Shown piece by piece: positions 1-4,595 of a DNA stretch of 7,763 bases. The stretch lies in contig JAIRRQ010000048.1 in the NCBI GenBank assembly GCA_031255895.1, positions 1-7,763 on the forward strand, written 5' to 3'. Every line of letters begins with the position of its first letter. Within the stretch, counting starts at the first letter, position 1. Under the pieces are notes generated by a model, which saw nothing but the letters and a program-made list of their open reading frames with translations, ran no database searches and was not told the DNA's origin. The translations under genes and the position numbers were made by a program. This DNA comes from Methanocalculaceae archaeon. Its GTDB lineage: Archaea > Halobacteriota > Methanomicrobia > Methanomicrobiales > Methanocorpusculaceae.

Positions 1-1173
1 TGTTCGGAATTGGTGAAGATCAAAAGCGAAAATCCGCCAGGTAACACAACGGATGTTGCCCAGTATATTGCATCGCTTCTTGAAGGACTTGGTGTCCGTT
101 CGGATATTACAGAGGGAGCACCTGGGCACTGCAATGTTATTTCTCGCGTGCAAAATCGTGCATTGATGTTTTCAGGCCACATGGATGTAGTTCCTGCAAT
201 GGATGATGGCTGGGATATCCTTCCATATGCAGGGGTTGTTGATGATGCGTATGTGCATGGTCGTGGAAGTACTGATATGAAAGGTGGTTGTGCGGCAATC
301 CTTACAGCACTGGAACGGGCGATGGATGATTTCGGCGAAATGCCAGTAGCTCTTGCATTTGTCTGTGATGAAGAGGGGGGAGAGCGTTATGGAACGCGAT
401 ATCTGATCGAAAAACGACTGATTCATCCCTGTGACGTTCTGATTGCAGAACCTACCCATATGTTTGCGCCGTCGATCGGTCAGAAAGGAATTTGTCGGTT
501 TGAGGTGGAATTTACAGGTATACCTGGACATTCGTCGCTGTTTCCAGTGGTGGGAGAAAGTGCGATTATACAGGCTTTTTCATTTCTTACATGGATGAGT
601 ATCTTGCGTGATCGTATATATCCTCAATCTCCTGCATTGGAGGAGCTTATTGAACATTCCATTGCTATCAGCGACACGCAACGGGAACCGGGTGGTTGTG
701 ATCTTTCTCCAATTTTCCGACAGATTATGTACAATCCGGGTCTTATTTCCGGAGGAGAACGCGTGAATATTGTTGCTCAAAAGTGCTACTTAACAATGGA
801 CATCCGCTTGCCTTGGGGTTGTGATTGTGATGATCTTTTCGACGAAATTTCCAGACAATTACCAATTTCAGCGAAAATTACGTTGATCACAAAGACGAAT
901 GCTTCTCTCACGGATCCGATGTCGTTTCTGGTACAAAGTACAGTAAGCGCTATAAGCAGCGTGTGTAGTGTTGCCTCAAAACCGATGGTACAATGGGCAG
1001 CATCTGATGCACGAATGTTGCGCAAGGCAGGATTTCGGGCAATTGAGTACGGACCAGGAGAGTTATTTGGTTTGCACGGGTTAAACGAGCGGGTAAAAAT
1101 CGAACAGTTGCGATCCTCTGAGGAAATATACTATCGACTGATCAATACGTACTGGGAAAAGTATGGATTCTGA
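1..1173 (+). CDS. M20-family metallopeptidase (ArgE/DapE type), 5'-truncated by window edge
   Basis: Co-catalytic zinc amidohydrolase of the M20 family, which includes acetylornithine deacetylase, succinyl-diaminopimelate desuccinylase and related peptidases; probably cytoplasmic. The frame is open from base 1, and the first visible residues (CSELVKIKSENPPG) are the usual family N-terminus with its first few residues missing, so the true start lies upstream. Family motifs are in order (residues counted from the TTG codon at 10): GHMDVVP with metal ligand H57 and D59; GRGSTDMKGG with bridging D89; DEEGG with E121/E122 (general base and ligand); AEPT with E147; GIPGHSS with H174 of the dimerisation lid domain; and FGLHGLNE with H356. 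About 390 residues are visible, a normal length, with no frameshift. The exact substrate cannot be read from sequence: DapE, ArgE and archaeal carboxypeptidase-like members share these motifs. A T-rich terminator follows 13 bases after the stop. Confidence 0.93.
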   Translation, partial: CSELVKIKSENPPGNTTDVAQYIASLLEGLGVRSDITEGAPGHCNVISRVQNRALMFSGHMDVVPAMDDGWDILPYAGVVDDAYVHGRGSTDMKGGCAAILTALERAMDDFGEMPVALAFVCDEEGGERYGTRYLIEKRLIHPCDVLIAEPTHMFAPSIGQKGICRFEVEFTGIPGHSSLFPVVGESAIIQAFSFLTWMSILRDRIYPQSPALEELIEHSIAISDTQREPGGCDLSPIFRQIMYNPGLISGGERVNIVAQKCYLTMDIRLPWGCDCDDLFDEISRQLPISAKITLITKTNASLTDPMSFLVQSTVSAISSVCSVASKPMVQWAASDARMLRKAGFRAIEYGPGELFGLHGLNERVKIEQLRSSEEIYYRLINTYWEKYGF

Positions 1174-1185
1174 TTCTTGAGATAT

Positions 1186-1204
1186 ACTTTTTCAATTTTT
1201 TTCC
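1186..1204 (+). terminator. T-rich archaeal terminator after the M20 peptidase gene
   Basis: Two T tracts (five T at 1188-1192, seven T at 1196-1202) lie just downstream of the peptidase stop at 1173. Archaeal RNA polymerase terminates at such oligo-T stretches without needing a hairpin. There is no strong stem directly before it. Confidence 0.6.
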
Positions 1205-1223
1205 TTGTTAGACAGAGGAAATA

Positions 1224-1243
1224 GTGGATAATGCGTTCTCCAC
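1224..1243. repeat. Short inverted repeat downstream of the peptidase gene
   Basis: GTGGA at 1224-1228 pairs with TCCAC at 1239-1243. One mismatch and two further A-T pairs follow inside, closing on a TGCG loop. It lies beyond the T-run terminator of the peptidase gene and overlaps the region just after the orphan minus-strand Shine-Dalgarno sequence. Function is unknown; it could be a hairpin in either transcript. Confidence 0.35.
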
Positions 1244-1246
1244 AAA

Positions 1247-1258
1247 TCACCACCTCCT
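1247..1258 (-). promoter_or_regulatory. Orphan Shine-Dalgarno-like sequence, minus strand
   Basis: The minus strand reads AGGAGGTGGTGA from 1258 to 1247, a near-perfect complement of the archaeal 16S rRNA 3' end. Seven bases after the GGAGGTG core is a GTG (1243-1241) opening a frame of only 11 codons (MENALSTISSV, stop ending at 1208). An alternative TTG at 1245 opens 17 codons. No sizeable gene follows, so this is either a tiny ORF, the remnant of a lost gene start, or coincidence. Confidence 0.25.
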
Positions 1259-1283
1259 GAAGCTCGTAACGATCACTTGTGAG

Positions 1284-1538
1284 TCAACACAGAGATGATA
1301 TGGACAGGACATCATTCATCATTTTTGCGTTCAAATTCGTAAAAATTTTGAGATCATCATTGTCAATGGCGAATAATTCACAGATAATTTCCTCGAATTT
1401 CTTTAAAGGATCAATGAAAATTATCAATTGATCAGCGTCATTTAAAAAAATAACTGTTTTGGTGACGTACAAATGTAGTCGAAGAAGATTATTGATAAAA
1501 TGGGAATCATTCCATATTTTGGCACATCTGCCATATAT
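1284..1538 (-). CDS. Unassigned open frame, possible gene remnant
   Basis: An 84-codon open frame on the minus strand, bounded by stops at 1541-1539 and 1286-1284. The only initiation-type codon in its first third is TTG at 1472 (62 residues from there), and no Shine-Dalgarno sequence precedes it. The product would be acidic and hydrophobic in its middle (VIFLNDADQLIIFIDPLKKF, then EEIICELFAIDNDDLKIF), which looks protein-like. I do not recognise a family. It lies 42 bases downstream of the RNase P RNA gene on the same strand and could be the tail of a decayed gene. AT-rich DNA gives frames of this length by chance, so confidence is low. Confidence 0.25.
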   Translation of the reverse strand: MYGRCAKIWNDSHFINNLLRLHLYVTKTVIFLNDADQLIIFIDPLKKFEEIICELFAIDNDDLKIFTNLNAKMMNDVLSISSLC

Positions 1539-1556
1539 CTATCTATTTATCACATC

Positions 1557-1580
1557 CAAGAAAGAAACAGTTGTGAAAAA
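1557..1580 (-). terminator. T-rich terminator of the RNase P RNA gene
   Basis: On the minus strand the sequence immediately after the 3' strand of helix P1 is TTTTT (1580-1576), followed by a second T-rich stretch (TTTCTTTCTT, 1568-1559). This is the position and composition expected for archaeal oligo-T termination of a stable RNA. Confidence 0.6.
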
Positions 1581-1900
1581 CGTGAGTCGGAGTAATAAGC
1601 CTCCTCCTGTTCATTGCGGCATTCGGCTAAGCGTCGTACCCGGATCATGGCGTTCAGGAGTCGCACGCAGATCCTGTTTTGACTTGCACCCGCAGGGATT
1701 CGCCGTTTCATCGATACCTTCACCTCAGCGCTCGACGGGTTAGGTACCGTCTCATTGCTCAGTGAAGGGCGTGTCGTTTCTGTTCCAGAGCCGTGACTCT
1801 CGCCACCCATGTTTGCACACGGCTGCGTTACCTGAATGGTGGGAGGACTTTCCTCAGCGATCCCGAAATGATCACCGTCGGCCGCATTCTCCCTCTCACG
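1581..1900 (-). ncRNA. rnpB: RNase P RNA, archaeal type A
   Basis: Catalytic RNA of RNase P, which removes 5' leaders from pre-tRNAs. Read on the minus strand, it has the universally conserved GAGGAAAGUCC (1855-1845) of the P3-P4 region and the partner element ACAGGAGGAGGCUUAU (1610-1595) near the 3' end; UCCUCC and GGAGGA form helix P4. P1 closes the molecule: CGUGAG...GGAG at the 5' end (from 1900) pairs with CUCC...CUCACG at the 3' end (to 1581). P3 is visible as GGUGAUC/GAUCGCU. Other conserved blocks are GAACAGAAACGACACG (about 1785-1770), AUGAAACGGCGAAUCCC then GGUGCAAG (about 1711-1683), and the GCUUAGCCGAAUGCCG and AAUGAACAG segments before P4. The length of about 320 nt is normal for a euryarchaeal type-A RNA. 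Ends are set by P1 and may be off by a few bases. Protein-like frames over this interval are artefacts of the structured RNA. Confidence 0.95.
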
Positions 1901-1920
1901 TAGTAACATGTTAGTGCCGG

Positions 1921-1931
1921 TAGATTATCAA
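1921..1931 (-). promoter_or_regulatory. Candidate TATA element for rnpB
   Basis: The minus strand reads TTGATAATCTA from 1931 to 1921, centred about 26 bases upstream of the predicted RNA 5' end at about 1900, which is the archaeal box A distance. The match to the consensus TTTATATA is weak, so the call rests mainly on position. Confidence 0.3.
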
Positions 1932-1976
1932 GATGATGACTGAACAGGATTTCGCCTTAAAAGTCCTGGCTTATTC

Positions 1977-2129
1977 ATGACATTCGGCAAGAGTCAAATT
2001 TGGTTGTTTGAGATTTTTCGACATGTGATTATTCATATCAAAACAGATGTTAAATACTTTCGAAAGCAGATTTTACATTTTATTCAAGAATTTTTTTCTC
2101 ATGCAGGAATGGATTTTTCATATTTTTGA
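1977..2129 (+). CDS. Hypothetical 50-residue open frame
   Basis: An ATG-initiated frame of 50 codons (begins MTFGKSQIWLFEIFRHV, ends FSHAGMDFSYF, TGA at 2127-2129). It is rich in aromatic and aliphatic residues with scattered lysines and has no recognisable domain. No Shine-Dalgarno sequence precedes the ATG and no well-placed TATA box is visible, so expression would have to be leaderless from an unseen promoter. The surrounding DNA is AT-rich with many short open frames, so this may be chance. It is listed because it begins with ATG and is open throughout a stretch with no other candidate. Confidence 0.18.
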   Translation: MTFGKSQIWLFEIFRHVIIHIKTDVKYFRKQILHFIQEFFSHAGMDFSYF

Positions 2130-2211
2130 GTAAAATTGACAGAACAGTAGAATATCATGTAATCCCTCGTAATAATAAACATCAGAAAAATCAATTAACC
2201 CGAAAAAACGG

Positions 2212-2385
2212 GTGAATTTGCTCATCGTTCTTGCAAACATCATCCTTTTTGTAAGTATTTTCATTGTAAGCATGAGAGCTGTTAGCAATTCACAGGTGAC
2301 GAACCTCATCTATCGCATCAATGACACGCAAGATCATCTTGAAGACCTCATCTGCACTATTCCGCATCTACTTCTCTTTGGGTGA
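2212..2385 (+). CDS. Hypothetical small single-span membrane protein
   Basis: A 57-codon frame with GTG start at 2212 and TGA at 2383-2385; open upstream to a tandem TAA TAA at 2173-2178. The first 20 or so residues (LLIVLANIILFVSIFIVSM) form a clear transmembrane segment. They are followed by a polar, asparagine- and aspartate-containing stretch (VSNSQVTNLIYRINDTQDHL) and a hydrophobic end (IPHLLLFG). A PKKR cluster just ahead of the GTG would suit an N-in topology if translation starts earlier, but no standard start codon exists there. C-ending codons (ATC, CTC, CGC, GAC) resemble those of the window's real genes better than the AT-rich surroundings do. An AATAATAAA element at about 2171-2179 could be a TATA box. 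The opposite strand also has an open frame here, which I consider the shadow. No family recognised. Confidence 0.3.
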   Translation: MNLLIVLANIILFVSIFIVSMRAVSNSQVTNLIYRINDTQDHLEDLICTIPHLLLFG

Positions 2386-2472
2386 GATATCTCTGATTTC
2401 GTGAGTAGATCTCCGAAATTACACTGTTAATCGTGTATATGTGACATTGCATACAAATCAATCAGTATGCAA
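2384..2472. repeat. Run of four back-to-back inverted repeats
   Basis: Four inverted repeats lie head to tail: the palindrome GAGATATCTC (2384-2393); ATTTCG 2396-2401 with CGAAAT 2414-2419; TACAC 2420-2424 with GTGTA 2433-2437; and TTGCATAC 2447-2454 with GTATGCAA 2465-2472 (8 bp perfect, 10-base loop). A further GTGAATA/TATTCGC pair lies at about 2520-2542, followed by a T-rich tract (2543-2557). They begin exactly at the stop of the small membrane-protein frame. They may be a structured RNA, a terminator region or protein-binding sites. Short stems arise by chance in AT-rich DNA, so only the density is notable. Confidence 0.35.
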
Positions 2473-2559
2473 ATGCGTAAGGTGTAAATAGTCGCTTAAA
2501 TCTCAATAGCGCCGTTTGCGTGAATAGAGCGGAAATATTCGCTGTTCTGTTTGTTTTGA

Positions 2560-2736
2560 CGAAAACCGGTTTGTGGAAGTACTATATTCACCTGCGTTTT
2601 TCAGATCCTGCGAGGCGTTCGTGACGTTAGCAAAATTGGAGATATTCGAAGATTTATTGGGGTTTCTCTACCGATGATGCCTATCACCGAGGTACTGATA
2701 AATGTGACGATTTCAGCTGTGGACAGGAAATCGTGA
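2560..2736 (+). other. Unassigned open frame without start codon, with an 8-bp inverted repeat
   Basis: A 58-codon stretch open between TGA at 2557 and TGA at 2734, with protein-like composition (ILRGVRDVSKIGDIRRFIGV, then SLPMMPITEVLINVTI) but no conventional start near its beginning; the first ATG is at codon 39. The inverted repeat ACGATTTC (2707-2714) / GAAATCGT (2727-2734) lies at its end. It may be a gene fragment or chance. Other frames here are similarly open, so no coding claim is made. Confidence 0.15.
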
Positions 2737-2751
2737 TTCCGGCATGCAAAA

Positions 2752-3321
2752 CTAACTAAGCTCGAAAATATCTCTTTTCAGGTAATAGTTTTCACTCTGC
2801 TGGAAGCATTGATCTGTCAACCAACCGAAAATTTCCGTACATTCTATGCATTCAGTGGTTACTCTAGATAAACCAAAGAACAAAAATGTCTGTGCATATT
2901 TTTTTTAAAAAGTAATAATATTTCTGAAAAACGGATTTCACGTTCCAAAATCTCCTGCGTTGCAGGGAGTACAGAAATAAATTCATTGGTGCTCGTCTCA
3001 TCTATCAAATGATCAGATAGACTAATATCCGTATCCGAAAATCTTCAGATCTCCGTCACCAATCATATGCGCGCCAACTACATACTGGATCACCATCCTC
3101 ATTTGAAGAGATACTGATCTCATTTCGATCAGATATATCTACAATATCATGAATATTTTTTGTCAGTATCTGAAAAACAGATTTTTCGATCCCCTCTATC
3201 GGATCATAAAGGCAGCTGAAAATCACAAAAAACATTCCGAAATCCCCGATTCGGTATGCAATTCTTACGTCGTTTTATTTTGTGTATCGTCTCTCATCAA
3301 GCATGATTCAAAAAAAAGCAT
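2752..3321 (-). pseudogene. Probable decayed or frameshifted gene of unknown family
   Basis: Read on the minus strand, open and protein-like segments succeed one another in changing frames. A short start segment runs from ATG at 3321 (MLFFESCLMRDDTQNKTT). Next is a 72-codon segment 3274-3059 (GMFFVIFSCLYDPIEGIEK, ILTKNIHDIVDISDRNEI, CSWRAYDW, stop). A bridging frame to 3022 contains MIGDGDLKIF. A 61-codon segment 3044-2862 follows (SDTDISLSDHLIDETSTNEF, LPATQEILEREI). Last is a segment from about 2904 to TAG at 2752 (KKYAQTFLFFGLSRV, TTECIECTEIFGWL, YYLKRDIFELS). The last change of frame falls in an eight-A run (2906-2899), where one added base would join the two frames; another eight-base homopolymer (eight T in the coding sense, 3317-3310) lies near the start. 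Repaired, the product would be about 185 residues, soluble and mildly acidic. I recognise no family. It could be a pseudogene, sequencing error in homopolymers, or an illusion from AT-rich DNA. Confidence 0.4.
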
Positions 3322-3354
3322 CAATAAGCATTATTATCATGATATGTAATATTA

Positions 3355-3362
3355 ATATATAA
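3355..3362 (-). promoter_or_regulatory. TATA-like element upstream of the decayed minus-strand gene
   Basis: The minus strand reads TTATATAT from 3362 to 3355, close to the archaeal box A consensus. Its centre is about 38 bases ahead of the ATG at 3321, predicting transcription from about 3333 with a leader of about 12 bases. It lies in a very AT-rich spacer after rpoL, so a chance match is possible. Confidence 0.35.
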
Positions 3363-3410
3363 TATCCCTTATACATGCACCTGTGGGTAAACTGGTGGAA
3401 CCTACTATGT

Positions 3411-3683
3411 TCAGTTTTTTAGACAGCCAAGCAGATCATCGCATTTCATCGAGATCCGATTGCATGCCTCACGAATAACCGTAACCGGATCTTTCTTTGA
3501 TCCCACCTTCATCGTAATGAATAGATCTGAATCCGAAAACTGAAATTCAATTACATACTTTGCCACATCAACTTCGGAATCTGCTAGAATTTCCTCTATC
3601 AGTGCATTCATAAATGTGTGTCCTTCCCCTTCAAGACTTAGCCGTATCTTGCCTTTTTCGAGCTCGATGATCTTCAGCTTCAT
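3411..3683 (-). CDS. rpoL: DNA-directed RNA polymerase subunit L
   Basis: Small archaeal RNA polymerase subunit, homologous to eukaryotic Rpb11/AC19 and to part of bacterial alpha. It pairs with RpoD to form the D-L heterodimer that nucleates polymerase assembly. The 90 residues match the usual 85-100. Family features are the opening beta strands (MKLKIIELEKGKIRLSLEG), the signature EGHTFMNALIEEIL (about residues 20-33), the central strand region (DVAKYVIEFQFSD), the KDPVTVI segment (about 64-70) that leads into the long C-terminal helix, and the terminal helix REACNRISMKCDDLL. The ATG at 3683 is chosen because the protein begins where homologues do. There is no Shine-Dalgarno sequence, and the TATA box position implies a leader of only a few bases. 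It is transcribed away from the ribosomal operon; its usual partner RpoD is encoded about 1.9 kb away on the other strand. Confidence 0.96.
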   Translation of the reverse strand: MKLKIIELEKGKIRLSLEGEGHTFMNALIEEILADSEVDVAKYVIEFQFSDSDLFITMKVGSKKDPVTVIREACNRISMKCDDLLGCLKN

Positions 3684-3709
3684 GTAGGTTATTCATTTGG
3701 TGGACGAGG

Positions 3710-3717
3710 CTATATAG
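3710..3717 (-). promoter_or_regulatory. TATA box of rpoL
   Basis: CTATATAG at 3710-3717 (self-complementary) is centred about 30 bases upstream of the rpoL ATG. With transcription starting 25-27 bases from the box centre, the mRNA would begin at about 3687, giving a nearly leaderless message. This agrees with the absence of a Shine-Dalgarno sequence before the ATG. Confidence 0.6.
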
Positions 3718-3903
3718 ATGACGTCGTAATCTCCCTAGAAGATACGATAAAGGACAAGTATTATATTATTTCATATCTTATTTATTAAAGCACTCAATTT
3801 AGTGGAGCGGTGTGTCAGGTGTGATCCGAGCGTTCATACATGGATCATTCTTGTGGAATGTAACATCGCGAGTGTCGAAAGCATACTAAATCTTTTTGAT
3901 GGA

Positions 3904-3930
3904 TTTTTATGCTGCCTGCAGTAATGCAGG
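3904..3930 (+). promoter_or_regulatory. Candidate tRNA-Ser promoter with an adjoining palindrome
   Basis: TTTTTAT (3904-3910) is the best TATA-like element ahead of tRNA-Ser. Its centre predicts transcription from about 3933, leaving a leader of about 16 bases to be removed by RNase P. Directly after it is the inverted repeat CCTGCA (3915-3920) GTAA TGCAGG (3925-3930), lying between the box and the predicted start, where a bound protein could block initiation. The regulatory role is inference. Confidence 0.4.
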
Positions 3931-3948
3931 AAAGATGCGGAGTTCTCT

Positions 3949-4034
3949 GTAGACGTAGCCAAGCCTGGTATGGCGCAGGTTTGCTAAACCTGTGTCCCCC
4001 TTGGGACTCGAGGGTTCAAATCCCTCCGTCTGCG
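3949..4034 (+). tRNA. tRNA-Ser(GCU)
   Basis: An 86-nt class II tRNA that reads AGC/AGU serine codons. Acceptor stem GTAGACG (3949-3955) pairs with CGTCTGC (4027-4033), with one T-G wobble. D stem GCC/GGC (3958-3960 and 3972-3974). Anticodon stem CAGGT/ACCTG (3976-3980 and 3988-3992) with loop TTGCTAA and anticodon GCT at 3983-3985. Long variable arm GTCCC/GGGAC (3994-3998 and 4003-4007). T arm GAGGG-TTCAAAT-CCCTC (4010-4026). Discriminator G73 (4034) and the long variable arm are the serine identity features. There is no intron and CCA is not encoded, so the 3' CCA is added after transcription. It lies 90 bases upstream of rps13 in the same direction. Confidence 0.97.
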
Positions 4035-4041
4035 TTTATTC

Positions 4042-4060
4042 CAGGGGTAAATCATCCCTG
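4042..4060 (+). repeat. Hairpin between tRNA-Ser and rps13
   Basis: CAGGG (4042-4046) pairs with CCCTG (4056-4060) across a nine-base loop, seven bases after the mature tRNA 3' end. No T run follows, so it is not an obvious terminator. It could shape 3' processing of the tRNA precursor or belong to the leader of a tRNA-rps13 cotranscript. Confidence 0.35.
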
Positions 4061-4085
4061 AAATGTTTAGGAGTACGAAGCGCTC

Positions 4086-4094
4086 ATTATATGA
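4086..4094 (+). promoter_or_regulatory. Candidate TATA element for the ribosomal operon
   Basis: ATTATATGA at 4086-4094 resembles box A. Its centre predicts a start at about 4115, only about 10 bases before the rps13 ATG at 4125 and cutting into the Shine-Dalgarno sequence at 4111-4119, so the fit is imperfect. Read-through from the tRNA-Ser promoter is the alternative. Confidence 0.35.
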
Positions 4095-4124
4095 GACTTA
4101 TCTCTTTATTGAGAGGTGACTATC

Positions 4125-4589
4125 ATGGTCGAAGAGTCAGAACTGAAATATTTTGTGCGGATCATTAACAATGATTTGGACGGTACCCAACCGGTGCAGC
4201 TTGCACTGACCGGCATTGAGGGCATAGGCCTCCACACCGCACTCGTCATCTCCCGCCGTGCAGGAGTCGATACCCATGCAACGATGGGTCTCCTCGCAGA
4301 TAGAGATGTCGAGCGCCTCGAGGAACAGGTACTCGCATACCCAACCTCAGTCCCGGCATGGATGGTCAACCGCCCGGTAGATGTGTACTCTGGTGTTCCG
4401 AAACACCTCTATGGCAGCGATCTAGCACTTGCAAAAGAAGATGATGTTAACCTCATGAAAAAAATGCGCTGTTATCGCGGCATTCGTCATGAGAGTGGTC
4501 TGAAGGTACGTGGTCAGAACACCAAATCCACCGGACGGTTTGGAAAGATTGTCGGTGTTTCCAAGAGACGGAACAACCAATCACGGTGA
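4125..4589 (+). CDS. rps13: 30S ribosomal protein uS13
   Basis: Protein of the 30S head that contacts 23S rRNA and the P-site tRNA through its C-terminal tail. The 154 residues are normal for the archaeal form. Visible features are the N-terminal strand (YFVRIINNDLDG), the helix-two-turn-helix RNA-binding region (LTGIEGIGLHTALVISRRAG, residues 28-47), a charged middle helix (LLADRDVERLEEQ), and the basic C-terminal block with CYRGIRHESGLKVRGQNTKS (116-135) ending in lysine and arginine. The ATG at 4125 is preferred over an in-frame GTG at 4116 because that GTG is itself part of the Shine-Dalgarno sequence GAGAGGTGA (4111-4119), which stands five bases from the ATG. First gene of the operon; the stop at 4587-4589 overlaps the GGTGATG ribosome binding site of rps4. 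Confidence 0.97.
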   Translation: MVEESELKYFVRIINNDLDGTQPVQLALTGIEGIGLHTALVISRRAGVDTHATMGLLADRDVERLEEQVLAYPTSVPAWMVNRPVDVYSGVPKHLYGSDLALAKEDDVNLMKKMRCYRGIRHESGLKVRGQNTKSTGRFGKIVGVSKRRNNQSR

Positions 4590-4595
4590 TGAAGA

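Noticed and set aside
172..1025. Minus-strand frames of 66-119 codons inside the peptidase gene
   Set aside because: Shadows of the conserved M20 coding sequence on the + strand.
1246..1258. Resemblance of AATCACCACCTCC on the + strand to the 16S rRNA 3' end
   Set aside because: No 16S rRNA sequence precedes it; better explained as a Shine-Dalgarno-like sequence on the other strand or coincidence.
1550..1909. 119-codon minus-strand open frame (and 94-codon plus-strand frame at 1459-1743) as protein genes
   Set aside because: Both lie over the RNase P RNA gene; their residues are translations of conserved RNA motifs, for example the GAGGAAAGUCC element.
1930..1945. ATGATGA followed by CTGA as C and D boxes of a guide RNA
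   Set aside because: The two boxes are adjacent with no guide spacer and there is no second pair, so it cannot be a C/D RNA.
2118..2309. 63-codon minus-strand frame
   Set aside because: It is antisense to the better plus-strand membrane-protein candidate and has no convincing start signal.
3149..3349. 66-codon plus-strand frame starting MNIFCQYLKN
   Set aside because: No ribosome binding site, composition is what AT-rich DNA gives, and the opposite strand is more protein-like here.
1174..3410. Mobile element, CRISPR array or defence island in the gene-poor stretch
   Set aside because: No transposase, integrase or nuclease motifs, no regularly spaced direct repeats and no terminal repeats were seen.
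4116..4124. GTG at 4116 as the rps13 start
   Set aside because: The GTG belongs to the Shine-Dalgarno sequence GAGAGGTGA; the ATG at 4125 has correct spacing.
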